Source: Bacillus sp. FJAT-29937 (GTDB taxonomy: Bacteria > Bacillota > Bacilli > Bacillales > Cytobacillaceae). Taken from it: 64,000 nucleotides of DNA. The stretch is from NCBI RefSeq assembly GCF_001509555.1, contig NZ_LMAS01000010.1, positions 40,570 to 104,569 on the forward strand. The letters run 5' to 3'. Every line of letters begins with the position of its first letter. Position 1 is the first letter of the stretch. This document shows, in pieces, positions 16,962 through 26,127 of the stretch. Under the pieces are notes generated by a model. It saw only the letters and a list, made by a program, of their open reading frames with translations. It ran no database searches and was not told the origin of the DNA. Made by a program: the position numbers and the translations under genes.

Positions 16962-16977
16962 AATGTCTCAACCTTTC

Positions 16978-17922
16978 TTATACCGCAACAGGAGCTTTGA
17001 TTGGTGGATGAGGGTCATAGCCTTCAATCTTTATATCTTCCATTTCAACGTCAAAAATAGAGTCTACATTAGGACTTATGATTAATTTCGGTAACTCTCT
17101 TGGCTCTCTCGCCATTAGCGTCTCTACTTGCTCAATATGATTGAGGTAAATATGTGCATCCCCAAGTGTATGAACAAAATCACCTACACCTAAACCGCAT
17201 TCATGAGCAATTAAGTGTGTCAGCAAAGCATAACTGGCGATATTAAACGGAATGCCTAAAAAAACATCTCCACTTCTTTGGTAGAGTTGACAGGATAGTT
17301 TTCCTTCCGAAACATAGAATTGAAACATCGTATGGCATGGAGGTAGCGACATGTTTTTAATGTCATGGACGCTCCATCCACTGATAATATGTCTTCTGGA
17401 GTTTGGGTTAGACTTGATATCTTCTACCACATTTTTGAGCTGGTCAATCGTTTCCCCTGTAGGAGATTTCCAAGCTCTCCATTGTTTGCCGTAAATATCA
17501 CCTAATTCCCCATATTTATTGGCAAACTCTACATCTTCAAGAATTCTGCTTTTAAAAATTTCCATTTGTTCCTTATAATGCAGTTCAAATTCTTTATCTT
17601 CTAAAGCTCTTAAACCAAAGTTTGTCATATCCGGACCATTATAATCTGAGCTTTCAATCCAATTTTTGAAAGCCCATTCATTCCAAATATTATTATTTTG
17701 CTGTAAAAGATAGCGAATATTTGTATCTCCTTTTATAAACCAAATAAGCTCACTAGCTACCAATCGAAAAGGAACACGCTTAGTTGTTAAAAGCGGAAAA
17801 CCTTCGCTTAAATCAAAACGCATTTGATAACCAAACACGGAAATTGTTCCTGTTCCCGTTCTGTCTTCTTGTTTGACTCCATTTTCAAGCACATGCCTGC
17901 AAAGCTCTAAATATTGTTTCAT
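16978..17922 (-). CDS. thyA: Thymidylate synthase (ThyA type, long form)
   Basis: About 314 residues from MKQYLELC; up to eight more residues are possible from an upstream ATG. The catalytic Cys is in [12 protein letters not shown], the dUMP-binding Arg in [10 protein letters not shown], and [20 protein letters not shown] is intact. The region around residues 85-150 contains the approximately 50-residue insertion seen in the Lactobacillus casei type enzyme, so it is longer than B. subtilis ThyB (264). It methylates dUMP with methylene-tetrahydrofolate, producing the dihydrofolate that DfrA reduces. Confidence 0.94.
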   Translation of the reverse strand: MKQYLELCRHVLENGVKQEDRTGTGTISVFGYQMRFDLSEGFPLLTTKRVPFRLVASELIWFIKGDTNIRYLLQQNNNIWNEWAFKNWIESSDYNGPDMTNFGLRALEDKEFELHYKEQMEIFKSRILEDVEFANKYGELGDIYGKQWRAWKSPTGETIDQLKNVVEDIKSNPNSRRHIISGWSVHDIKNMSLPPCHTMFQFYVSEGKLSCQLYQRSGDVFLGIPFNIASYALLTHLIAHECGLGVGDFVHTLGDAHIYLNHIEQVETLMAREPRELPKLIISPNVDSIFDVEMEDIKIEGYDPHPPIKAPVAV

Positions 17923-18000
17923 TAACATCCAACCTTTTCTATTCATACATGGTTACTATTCTATAACAAACGATCATCTATAACAAACGATCACTTTTTC

Positions 18001-18702
18001 CTAATTTAAATCTTTTATAAATTGATAGGTTTCCGGTGCTTTATCTTTTAAAAGCCTGTTTGATTCACTATCCAAATAAAAATAAGCAAAGGCCTCTGCA
18101 AAATACTCCTCAGGAAAGGTCAAAAAATAGTCTTGATTGGGAAATAACCTTGGACTTTCAAGCTTCCAGGCAGAAAGAAATTTTTGATTGTAGCGGATTC
18201 CATTATAAACAAATTTATCTATCGAATGGGCAAGCTCATGCAGCTCTAAATTCACAGAGCCATGGCCCTTTCCTTTTTCACTAGAACCAATCTTCACTAA
18301 AACGGTTTTTGATCCGCCGATTCCTGGTACGTCATCCCAAGTCGTTTGACTTTTGTACCCTCTCGGAATTACCCCGGATAAATATTGGGCTGTTGGATTG
18401 TCCGTTAATTTGCCGACAAAGAGCTTTAGTTTAATATCCTCTTTAGCTATTTTTTTCAACAGAAAATAAGGTAAATGGTCAACCCTTTCGATAATTTCAG
18501 CTGCTTTAAGCTCATCGAATGGGTCAATCGGAAGGATAATAATACTTCCGATTAAACTTGGAGATTGGAGAACAAGGGATTGGTGAAGAAGAGAATTATT
18601 CGGGTAATTCGCCAATTGAATACCGCCCATTGCCGCCTGCGAACTGCCCATTAAAGAAAGGGTAAGAGTCATTAATATACACAATGCCAACATTCTTTTC
18701 AT
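18001..18702 (-). CDS. Secreted zinc metalloprotease, lethal-factor/Pro-Pro endopeptidase-like
   Basis: 233 residues. A signal peptide (MKRMLALCILM... ending near SSQA) leads to a compact domain with HELAH at 155-159 and, about 44 residues later, PEEYFAEAFAYFY, where E203 would be the third zinc ligand. This spacing and the EYFAEAFAYF block match the anthrax lethal-factor C-terminal family, which includes the secreted Pro-Pro endopeptidases. There is no wall anchor, so the enzyme should be released. The ribosome site is GGGGAG, six bases from ATG. Substrate unknown. It follows 54 bp upstream of the thyA long start and may use its own promoter. Confidence 0.75.
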   Translation of the reverse strand: MKRMLALCILMTLTLSLMGSSQAAMGGIQLANYPNNSLLHQSLVLQSPSLIGSIIILPIDPFDELKAAEIIERVDHLPYFLLKKIAKEDIKLKLFVGKLTDNPTAQYLSGVIPRGYKSQTTWDDVPGIGGSKTVLVKIGSSEKGKGHGSVNLELHELAHSIDKFVYNGIRYNQKFLSAWKLESPRLFPNQDYFLTFPEEYFAEAFAYFYLDSESNRLLKDKAPETYQFIKDLN

Positions 18703-18840
18703 CGCAGACTCCCCTTCCCAAATACTTAAGGAAAACTTCTAAACTATCTAACTCTTTAAATTATACCATACGAAACTATCAGCATTATATAATCGAAGTC
18801 TAGTAAAAATTTGGAAGTAGTTTTAAAAGGGTAGAAAGTT

Positions 18841-18869
18841 GAAAAAGCCCTGACAAAAGTGCCAGGGCT
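18841..18869 (-). terminator. Terminator at the end of the Ter cluster
   Basis: AGCCCTG and CAGGGCT close a hairpin followed by TTTTTC on the minus strand, 17 bases after the last terD stop. Confidence 0.75.
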
Positions 18870-18885
18870 CATTACCATCTATAAC

Positions 18886-19497
18886 TTAAGAATAGGAACG
18901 AACAATATCAGCTAAGCCAGGTGAGGAAGTGCCTGTTCCGACTGCAGCGAATTTCCAATCTGCTCCGTGACGGTAAATTTCACCAACAACTAAACATGTT
19001 TTGCCGTTGTAATCATCTGTCAAATTGTAATGAATCATTTCTTGTCCATTTGCAGAATTCACAATACGAATGAATGCGTTTTGGATCATTCCGAAATGCT
19101 GTTTTCGCTTTACACAGTCATAAATATTAACAACAAATACAAGTTTATTGACTTGAGCTGGGACACGGCTTAAATCGATTAAGATTTGCTCATCATCACC
19201 GTCTCCATCACCTGTCAAGTTATCTCCTGTATGCTGAACACTTCCGTCTTTGCTTTTTAAATTGCCAAAGTAAATGACGTCACTGTTATTTCTAATTTTA
19301 TCATTGTCACCTAACATGATTACGGAAGCATCACAGTCAATATTTGCCCCGCCGCCACCGCCGAATAGTGATCCTAATAATCCACCGCCGCCGCGGCTTT
19401 GTACTGGGTCCCAGCCAAGTCCTACCAAAATTTTTGATAAGCCTGGATTTCCTTTTGTTAAATCAACACGTTGACCTTTTTGTAAATTAATTGCCAT
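18886..19497 (-). CDS. TerD-family protein with Gly-rich insert
   Basis: 203 residues of the TerD/CABP calcium-binding fold: LQKGQRVDLTKGNPGLSKILVGLGWD at the N-terminus, DASVIMLGDNDK, and HTGDNLTGDGDGDDEQILIDL with the acidic Ca2+ site. A glycine-rich loop (RGGGGLLGSLFGGGGG, about residues 35-50) separates the first strand from the rest; the second TerD in this cluster lacks it. TerD proteins act in tellurite, colicin, phage and general stress phenotypes. It is the last gene of the cluster, 96 bp after telA. Confidence 0.88.
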   Translation of the reverse strand: MAINLQKGQRVDLTKGNPGLSKILVGLGWDPVQSRGGGGLLGSLFGGGGGANIDCDASVIMLGDNDKIRNNSDVIYFGNLKSKDGSVQHTGDNLTGDGDGDDEQILIDLSRVPAQVNKLVFVVNIYDCVKRKQHFGMIQNAFIRIVNSANGQEMIHYNLTDDYNGKTCLVVGEIYRHGADWKFAAVGTGTSSPGLADIVRSYS

Positions 19498-19593
19498 GTT
19501 TTCACCTCATTAATTATTTGATCTATTATTAGATCTTTGGCATTTCTTCTATTATTTTTTATATTGCACATGTAAGTAGTATGCGCTTGCTGG

Positions 19594-20706
19594 TTAGCTT
19601 CCTTGATGTTTAATTTTTTTAAAATTATCTTGAAGCTGTTCTAGTCTTCTTGTACCTTCTGCACGCATACGTTTGTTTTCTTCTTCGATTGCTTTCGTTT
19701 CCTGCATTCCCTTAATAATAATATTCCAGGATTCCTCAATCGTTTCAATCTTAATGCTTGGTGCTCCAGCCAGTCTAGCAATATCTGCGCTTTGCGAGGA
19801 AATATTTTGGGCATTGCGAAGGAGCATTTCATTCGTTCTTCTATCAAGCTCATTCATAGAATCTGCTACTAGTTTTTGACGCTTGGCAGCAACCGCTTGA
19901 ATTAATCCGTTTTTAAAGATTGGAATCGTTGTAACAAATGCAGAATTAATCTTTCCGATGAGCTTTGTGTTTCCTCTTTGTAATAAACGAATCTGCGGTG
20001 CAGTTTGGAGTGAGACCATTTTTGCCATCTCCAAGTCGTATACTCTTTGTTCCATTAGATCAATGGCATTTCTTAATGTGTCTAGCTGCATGGAAGCCAT
20101 TTGATCACCTGAAGCCGTTCTTGCTTCAAGCGGTGGAAGCTGATTCGCTTTCAGCTCATCGATCTTCATTTGTCCGGCAACGGCGTATTTTTCCAATGTT
20201 AAGTAGTATTGATAGTTTTGCTCGTACATTTGATCAAGCATTGTTGTAGAGTCGACCATTTCACCTTGATATTTTGATATTTCCACATATACCTTATCAA
20301 TTTCTTGGCCCATCGTCTGATATTTTCCAAACAGTTTATCAATCAGCTTTTCGCCTTTTTTGAAAAGCTTTCCAAATAAACCGCCGGATGTCTTTTCGAA
20401 GTCTTTCTTATCAAACTTATCCATGATTTTGCCGAGCTGCTTTAATAATTCACCTGAATCCTCAACTTTTGTTGATCTCATATTACTTAATATTTGATCA
20501 GAGAAGCGTGAAATTTGAGTAGCAGGCTCTTTCCCGAATTCAAGAATTTGGATTTGATCTCTCTCATCAATAGACCGAGCTAAATTTTGCACCTCAGGGT
20601 CATTTCTAAGAGCAAGCTTAATTTCCGACGCTGATGCTTCAGTAAGCTTATCCTCTTGTGTTTTATTCAAAGTAAGATCTAGATTTGTCTGCTGCAATTG
20701 ATTCAT
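19594..20706 (-). CDS. telA: Toxic-anion resistance protein TelA/YceH
   Basis: 370 residues, alpha-helical and largely coiled coil, with the TelA signature region EILRFGKEP-like (ILEFGKEPATQISRFSDQIL) at about 50-75 and QTAPQIRLLQRGNTKLIGKINSAF at about 245-270. It is soluble and thought to act with TerD and TerC at the membrane in stress and toxic-oxyanion resistance. It starts five bases after the yceG stop, so translation is coupled. Confidence 0.9.
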   Translation of the reverse strand: MNQLQQTNLDLTLNKTQEDKLTEASASEIKLALRNDPEVQNLARSIDERDQIQILEFGKEPATQISRFSDQILSNMRSTKVEDSGELLKQLGKIMDKFDKKDFEKTSGGLFGKLFKKGEKLIDKLFGKYQTMGQEIDKVYVEISKYQGEMVDSTTMLDQMYEQNYQYYLTLEKYAVAGQMKIDELKANQLPPLEARTASGDQMASMQLDTLRNAIDLMEQRVYDLEMAKMVSLQTAPQIRLLQRGNTKLIGKINSAFVTTIPIFKNGLIQAVAAKRQKLVADSMNELDRRTNEMLLRNAQNISSQSADIARLAGAPSIKIETIEESWNIIIKGMQETKAIEEENKRMRAEGTRRLEQLQDNFKKIKHQGS

Positions 20707-20710
20707 GACA

Positions 20711-22348
20711 TCAGTCTCCCCTTAAATTTTTAAATATTCCTTTTACCTTTTTTAACAAGGAGGGTTCTTTAAATTCCTGTTCAAAGACAACATCCTCCAG
20801 CCAATGCACATCATATAACCCATCCTCGATAAAGTTTTCTAAATCATTATGGCCCGGCGGATTGTAGAGTACAATGTCAATTCCAAATTGATTTAAAAGC
20901 AGTAACAATGCTGCATCCGTTCTTGTCATTGTCCCATTGAGTTCATTGTTATAGAGGATGAGCTTCGGCACGTCCTGTGAATAGTCAAACTTTTGCAGCA
21001 ACTGCAATAAACTGGCAGGAATCTGCATGCCTTGTGTAAACAAATAGGTTTTCAATTCCTCCGCCTTTTCGTGATGGATCGGTTTAATATATGGACGTGC
21101 ACATATATTTCGAATGGCTGTCGCTATTCCATTTTGTAACCCCGTTGGCAAGTGCTGATATTTCCAGTAATGGGCCGTGACCATTTTATGGGGATCAAGC
21201 AGCCCATCATTACCGAGGGCATTGCGATAATGAAAACGAAAATCATTGTTCACATTATTTGTAAATGGGAATCTTCTAATTAAAAGACTCTCGTCGAACT
21301 CTGAAATTAACTGTAAGCGGTCCCAATACTCCTTGCGATTTTTACTTACACCTTGTACCTTCGCAAAAATGGAGGGAATTTTGACTAGTCCGTTTTTCAC
21401 TTCAAAATTGGGCCGTACCATTGCCTTTTCTTTAATTAAAATAAAGAGCTCATCGTATGTTGTTTTCAGTGTGACAGATAGCGGCGTGTAATCCCGAAGC
21501 TGCCATGGTTTATAAAGACCTGACCCTTCATGATTTAATATCGATTCAATCTCTCTTGAAGCCCTGTATGCAACGGTAGCCGAGCGTCTCCTCTTCTCGG
21601 TTGGAAATCTCTCTGGCTGCTTTCTCTCAGGATAGCTGTATACAAATGATCCTTCTAGCCCCTCATTCCAGCCATTTAGCCAATCGCTCCCGGATGGCGA
21701 GAAAGAAACAAGATCACACCCTAATTCCATTAAGTAATAAAGGAAGTATTTATGGCTCTTATTCGTTTCTCCGTACCATAAAAATTTCGGCATCGCTTTT
21801 TCGAGATCGATATGATTCCAAATTTCTCCAAGATGGTTAAACGTCCATTTGATGATATCGACTAGCACTCTTCTCAACTCTTGACTATTTAACCCTTCAG
21901 ACTCCTCTGTTGAAAACATCTGCATTACCGAAATCATCGCTTCCCTTGTTTTCCTGTGCAATGAGGGAATATCAGATTTTAATAATAGCTGTTCACCGTC
22001 AAGAAATGCCACAAAACGGTTAATTGACAGCTTTTGCTCCCTGTTAATATTCAGCACCTTTTGGATGGCTTGAAAATGATGATTATCGATTGATTTATCA
22101 AGTGCCTCTTCGCTTATTAAAATAAGGTCAGCCTGCTCTGTATGGATTAAATCATAAAGACGGTTATAATACTCATCTTCATCTAAAGGAACACCTAAAA
22201 AGCGGGCAACTACTTGAGCTAAATGAATAGTGCTTTGCTCAATATAAAATTGCGGCCTTTCCTTTAATGGCTTTTTCAAAGTACTCAACCAGTTATCAAT
22301 TGATACTGGCAATAAATTCGTTTTGATTTGATGATATGAATGATTCAT
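20711..22348 (-). CDS. yceG: YceG-family component of the Ter biosynthetic module
   Basis: 545 residues, soluble, no membrane segment. It resembles B. subtilis YceG, also next to telA/yceH, and the Pfam group described as a putative component of a biosynthetic module. A recognisable block is QKFDYSQDVPKLILYNNELNGTMTRTDAALLLLLNQFGIDIVLYNPPGHNDLENFI near the C-terminus. Enzymatic activity is not known. A 10-bp inverted repeat in the leader (22378-22445) may form RNA structure before translation. Confidence 0.85.
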   Translation of the reverse strand: MNHSYHQIKTNLLPVSIDNWLSTLKKPLKERPQFYIEQSTIHLAQVVARFLGVPLDEDEYYNRLYDLIHTEQADLILISEEALDKSIDNHHFQAIQKVLNINREQKLSINRFVAFLDGEQLLLKSDIPSLHRKTREAMISVMQMFSTEESEGLNSQELRRVLVDIIKWTFNHLGEIWNHIDLEKAMPKFLWYGETNKSHKYFLYYLMELGCDLVSFSPSGSDWLNGWNEGLEGSFVYSYPERKQPERFPTEKRRRSATVAYRASREIESILNHEGSGLYKPWQLRDYTPLSVTLKTTYDELFILIKEKAMVRPNFEVKNGLVKIPSIFAKVQGVSKNRKEYWDRLQLISEFDESLLIRRFPFTNNVNNDFRFHYRNALGNDGLLDPHKMVTAHYWKYQHLPTGLQNGIATAIRNICARPYIKPIHHEKAEELKTYLFTQGMQIPASLLQLLQKFDYSQDVPKLILYNNELNGTMTRTDAALLLLLNQFGIDIVLYNPPGHNDLENFIEDGLYDVHWLEDVVFEQEFKEPSLLKKVKGIFKNLRGD

Positions 22349-22377
22349 TTTATTTTCCCTTCCCTTTGCTAGCGAAA

Positions 22378-22445
22378 GATGGTAATAGCATGTATAAATT
22401 TCTTAATAAGCAGAAAAAATATGAATATGTAAAGTTATTACCATC
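22378..22445. repeat. Widely spaced inverted repeat in the yceG leader
   Basis: GATGGTAATA (22378-22387) is the exact reverse complement of TATTACCATC (22436-22445), with 48 bases between. The right arm is near a possible minus-strand -10 (TATGAT). It could be an operator pair or an RNA stem in the yceG leader. Confidence 0.4.
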
Positions 22446-22591
22446 ATATCACACCTGAAGAGGTTTTCTAAAACGATTCCATCTATATTCCAAAAAATCT
22501 TCGAATGAAATTCATCTTACTTTTAACCCTTTCACCCTTTTTCTCGTCCCTGCATATGTTTAAGTACGTCGAATAATAGAAGGTGAATAAA

Positions 22592-22831
22592 TTGCGATTT
22601 CTATTTAGAAGGGCGAAATACCATTTACAAGAATCAGATTTAGAGCCAGTTGAAACAGTTTTAGGTTCGGGATATTTTGTAATAGTAGATTTGTTTTTTT
22701 GGTCATTACTGATTACATTTATGACGATGTCTCTTCATTTCTCATTAGTATGGGGTTCTATCATCTTTTTTACTTCATACATGTTTGGAGGAGTCTTATA
22801 CATGACTTTAAGAAAGTGGCTTGGGGATTAG
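22592..22831 (+). CDS. Small membrane protein inside the Ter cluster, opposite strand
   Basis: 79 residues from TTG 22592, with AGAAGGTG six bases upstream. The N-terminus is basic (RFLFRRAKYHL) followed by an acidic patch; two membrane helices span about 28-50 and 53-72. It runs against the flanking minus-strand Ter genes and its last four bases overlap the end of the HAD gene. I do not recognise the family. The good ribosome site and hydrophobic pattern favour a real gene; the insertion splits the Ter operon into two transcripts. Confidence 0.65.
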   Translation: MRFLFRRAKYHLQESDLEPVETVLGSGYFVIVDLFFWSLLITFMTMSLHFSLVWGSIIFFTSYMFGGVLYMTLRKWLGD

Positions 22832-23637
22832 CCGTTAATCGTTAAACTGGATATATCCTTTAATATTTCAGTTAAAATTTCTTCCCCAGCCTTTACTCCT
22901 CTTTTATTAGTAAATATATAGGGAGCGTCCTCAATATTCTCATTGGCCAATTCCCCATGCGATGGAACAAATGGAAAATCACATTCTTTTAAGAAATCAT
23001 GATCTAGCAGTGAATCACCTGCCCCATAAACGGTTAAGATTCCCTCACGCTCTTTAATAAACTTAACGGCTTCGCCTTTGCTTATTGGATTTGGCATAAA
23101 ATAAAGCTTTCTCCCCTGTAATGAAACTCTCCAGCCAGATTCAGCCGCCTTATGTTTCAAGTTCATGATTTCTTCCAGGCTTAAGTTTTCTTCAAGAATA
23201 TAATAAAAGAATAATCCTTCCGCCCTTTTTATTGTTCCCGGTATATTTAATAGTTGCAAGTCCTCTTCCATTTCCTTGATCGGCTTGGATTCAGTTTTCA
23301 GACGCTCCTGAATTAATCTTTGCCATTCAATTAGGGGATCTCCATTATAAATGATATTGGCACCATTTGACGTAATTGCATATGTTAGTGGAATGCAGCT
23401 CGAAAATATAAAGATTCGATTAAATTGATCCCATGTTCTGGTCGTTACAGGAACAAACAACATTTGGTCTGCAATATGGCGAAGAGCTTCCGCAGACCTT
23501 TTTGTCATAAACGCTACTTCCTGATCTGCTTTTCTCTCCACTCCGATTAAATCGCTCACTTCTGTTTGATTAAAGTCTGCCAGAGCACGCTCTGAATAAA
23601 TAAGTGTACGATCTAAATCTGACGCAAACATTTTCAT
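22828..23637 (-). CDS. HAD-superfamily phosphatase of the Ter module
   Basis: 269 residues with the HAD motif I FASDLDRTLIYS (D8, D10), a mid-protein cap, the motif III lysine in ISKGEAVKF and motif IV GAGDSLLDHDFL. The Cof-like C2 cap suggests a small phosphorylated substrate. It starts in a TAATG overlap with the StiP gene, so translation is coupled. In Ter gene clusters such a phosphatase is predicted to dephosphorylate a nucleotide-like product made by the adjacent phosphoribosyltransferase-like proteins (inference from published comparative genomics). Confidence 0.85.
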   Translation of the reverse strand: MKMFASDLDRTLIYSERALADFNQTEVSDLIGVERKADQEVAFMTKRSAEALRHIADQMLFVPVTTRTWDQFNRIFIFSSCIPLTYAITSNGANIIYNGDPLIEWQRLIQERLKTESKPIKEMEEDLQLLNIPGTIKRAEGLFFYYILEENLSLEEIMNLKHKAAESGWRVSLQGRKLYFMPNPISKGEAVKFIKEREGILTVYGAGDSLLDHDFLKECDFPFVPSHGELANENIEDAPYIFTNKRGVKAGEEILTEILKDISSLTING

Positions 23638-24767
23638 TATTGCATTCCTACCTTTTTAATTAATCCGCAGCAAGTATAGCTCATCTCCGGATAATGAACA
23701 ATTTCTACATTTCTTTCTTTTGCAAGCATTAATATATGTCTGACATATGGACTTTCCATATCCTTCATGAGAATTTTCCAAGGCACTCTTCTTAATAAAA
23801 CCCTTGTCGTTTCTCCAACACCCGGCTTAATATAATTCGTATTCTCAATATTAAATTCATCTTGCATTTTCTGCACATCTTGCATACCTTGAAAGGTTGC
23901 CTTCTCATGGTGCTTAAGCAGGTATGACGCAGATTTGGCAGCTTCCCCGTAAACAGCGGGAAATTCATTCGTAATTACATCTAAATACTCATTGGAAACA
24001 TCAGAATCAGCTAAATCCTGATAAAATTTTGCTCCGTGAAAATCATAGGGACCTATAAGTTCTTTATTTAGTACTGTGCGGCTAACTAATCCAGAAACTG
24101 TTGAATTTAAACACGCACTAGGAATTAAGAAATCCTCTCTAGTCCCATAAATAGTCGAACAATGCCCTGGATCTGCGAGTACAGCGAGGCTATCATCAAG
24201 AACAACTCCATATTTCTCCGAGATATTCTTACAAGCTTTGATTAATTCAAGCGAAATGGCCCCTTTACCCGTCCATCCATCAATAAATTGAATCGTTTTA
24301 CCCGGATGTTTTTCTAAAATATATTGAATAGCATTTTCATCCAAACCTTTATCGCGGATGATTGAAACACTATAATGAGGTAAATTTGTATGATATTTTC
24401 CCTCAATATAGCGTTTGATCAAGATCCCGACAGGAGTTCCGGCCCTTGCCAATGATACTAGAACAGTATTTTCTCCTTTTAACTCGTAAATTTGCTCGGC
24501 AGCAATCCCTGTGCATAAAGCAACTTTTAGCTTGTATTCAAGCAATGTTTCGTGAAATAATTCCATATAATTGGCTGGCGGCTGATATTCAATTGGCAAT
24601 GTTTCGCTGTAATGCTGACCTAACTGAATTTGCTTTTCCCGATTATCAATCGAACCCTCCAATTGAAAATGGCTTAAATCCTTCAAAAGAAAAATTACGT
24701 CATTTTCCGAATATGATCCAAATTTCGTTATATTTTTTATTGAACTATTCAACTCATAAACCTCCAT
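23637..24767 (-). CDS. StiP-family PRTase-like protein with C-terminal PELOTA-like domain
   Basis: 376 residues. The annotated family name is cysteine protease StiP, but the core looks like a phosphoribosyltransferase relative: VLVSLARAGTPVGILIKRYI (about 105-125) and QFIDGWTGKGAI (about 168-180), where PRTases carry the PRPP loop. The C-terminal 60 residues (RRVPWKILMKD ... PEMSYTCCGLIK) resemble the PELOTA RNA-binding fold. It overlaps the upstream PRTase-TRSP gene by 14 bases. Activity has not been assigned from sequence. Confidence 0.82.
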   Translation of the reverse strand: MEVYELNSSIKNITKFGSYSENDVIFLLKDLSHFQLEGSIDNREKQIQLGQHYSETLPIEYQPPANYMELFHETLLEYKLKVALCTGIAAEQIYELKGENTVLVSLARAGTPVGILIKRYIEGKYHTNLPHYSVSIIRDKGLDENAIQYILEKHPGKTIQFIDGWTGKGAISLELIKACKNISEKYGVVLDDSLAVLADPGHCSTIYGTREDFLIPSACLNSTVSGLVSRTVLNKELIGPYDFHGAKFYQDLADSDVSNEYLDVITNEFPAVYGEAAKSASYLLKHHEKATFQGMQDVQKMQDEFNIENTNYIKPGVGETTRVLLRRVPWKILMKDMESPYVRHILMLAKERNVEIVHYPEMSYTCCGLIKKVGMQ

Positions 24768-26127
24768 TAAAGAATACTATTTTTATGTCTTTAATGTTTG
24801 TCTTTTTCAATTCATTAAGGAATGGCTGCAATTCTTCCTCCGATACCGCTCTTTCAAAAAATACAAACAGATCATCATATACATTTGGGGGGATATTATA
24901 AACATATTGGTTCACTTTCCAATCATCTGGATTAGGGAATGATAGACCAAATGCAGCTCCATACGATTGACGATTTTCTACATAAATAGGGCTTCTAGTA
25001 GTAGAATGGTAGCTGACGCCATTACCCATATAAGAAGCGATCCTCATCGGCATATACATAAATTCGCCTGTTCCAAGGCAAAGCGTGCTTCCCCCTGATC
25101 GATAACTACTTAAATACCTTCCCACACCCTCCATTGACTGATTCCATTTATGATTTGTCTCAGAGTTTATTCCGAATCTGCCTGTTTCTTTTACGTAAGG
25201 AATACTCTTTACTTCCCCTTCTAATGATATAGACGAATAGTTAAAAGCTGTAGTATGTTCAGGGAAGATATCGTGAAGCACAATCTTTTCTACTGTTTGG
25301 GAAACGGATGAATCTCTTGGTGGTGAAGGTGTTCGATGTTCAATATCCGGGGAACCAATTGCCTTCATGAATCCTTTAAGCAAACATACAGATTGAATCG
25401 TGATTTTTAGTTCCTCTTCAAGCTCCTTGTATAAAAGCTGATTCTCTTCCGAACGCCAATCCAAAATTGACACAACTGTATACCTTTCACGCGGAAACTG
25501 TTTTTGTATGGAGCGAATAATATTTATGGCCGTTTTTCCTGTTGTCATTTCATCATCGACCAAGATAACTTCCCGCTGATTATTTAATAGTGATTCATCG
25601 ATATAACAACGGTGAGAGGTTGCATGGGAATGCTCCTCCTCAAAGGTTATAACAGGTTCAATTTCTACAAGCTTTTCCCTCGTTGTATGGAAGAAATCTG
25701 CTTTTTGGAAAAATTGATAAAAGGCATGTCCGAGTGCCGTTGCCGTCTCTGCAAAACCGATAATCACTGGATTTATTTGTTCATCCACAAAAGGCTGTTC
25801 TTCAAAACGATCTGAACCATTATTAAACAAGGAAACTAGCTTTTCCCTTAATCCTGTTTTTTCACGATCTGCCATCTCTAAATAACGATTTGCCAACAAT
25901 GCCCCTATCAACATTCCCATTCTGGGCTCAATAGGGGTATGCTTTCCTAAAACCTTGCTAACAAATAAAAAGGATCGCTTTTTATTAATTCTTGCTGCCA
26001 TAATAAACAATTCATCGAGTGGCAGCTCATATGGATTGTCAGTTATCTCAATTTCAACGCTTAACCGGTTGAGGATCGGAAGCGTAAATTTCGTTTGTGA
26101 GCAAGTCGATGTAAGTGTATTCTTCAT
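24754..26127 (-). CDS. Phosphoribosyltransferase domain plus TRSP domain protein
   Basis: 457 residues. The N-terminal half is a PRTase: RSFLFVSKVLGKHTPIEP, GFAETATALGHAF, and the PRPP-binding loop REVILVDDEMTTGKTAINII (about 185-204). The C-terminal half has the TRSP signature, here RYLSSYRSGGSTLCLGTGEFMYMPMRIA. It would form an N-glycosidic bond to ribose phosphate. The start lies 74 bases inside the upstream lyase gene in another frame; LPILNRLSVEIEIT within this overlap belongs to the domain, so the overlap appears genuine. It is downstream-coupled to StiP. Confidence 0.85.
   Translation of the reverse strand: MKNTLTSTCSQTKFTLPILNRLSVEIEITDNPYELPLDELFIMAARINKKRSFLFVSKVLGKHTPIEPRMGMLIGALLANRYLEMADREKTGLREKLVSLFNNGSDRFEEQPFVDEQINPVIIGFAETATALGHAFYQFFQKADFFHTTREKLVEIEPVITFEEEHSHATSHRCYIDESLLNNQREVILVDDEMTTGKTAINIIRSIQKQFPRERYTVVSILDWRSEENQLLYKELEEELKITIQSVCLLKGFMKAIGSPDIEHRTPSPPRDSSVSQTVEKIVLHDIFPEHTTAFNYSSISLEGEVKSIPYVKETGRFGINSETNHKWNQSMEGVGRYLSSYRSGGSTLCLGTGEFMYMPMRIASYMGNGVSYHSTTRSPIYVENRQSYGAAFGLSFPNPDDWKVNQYVYNIPPNVYDDLFVFFERAVSEEELQPFLNELKKTNIKDIKIVFFNGGL

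Noticed and set aside
24446..24901. Plus-strand ORF of 151 codons in the StiP/PRTase overlap
   Set aside because: It is antisense to two conserved genes and lacks a start context.
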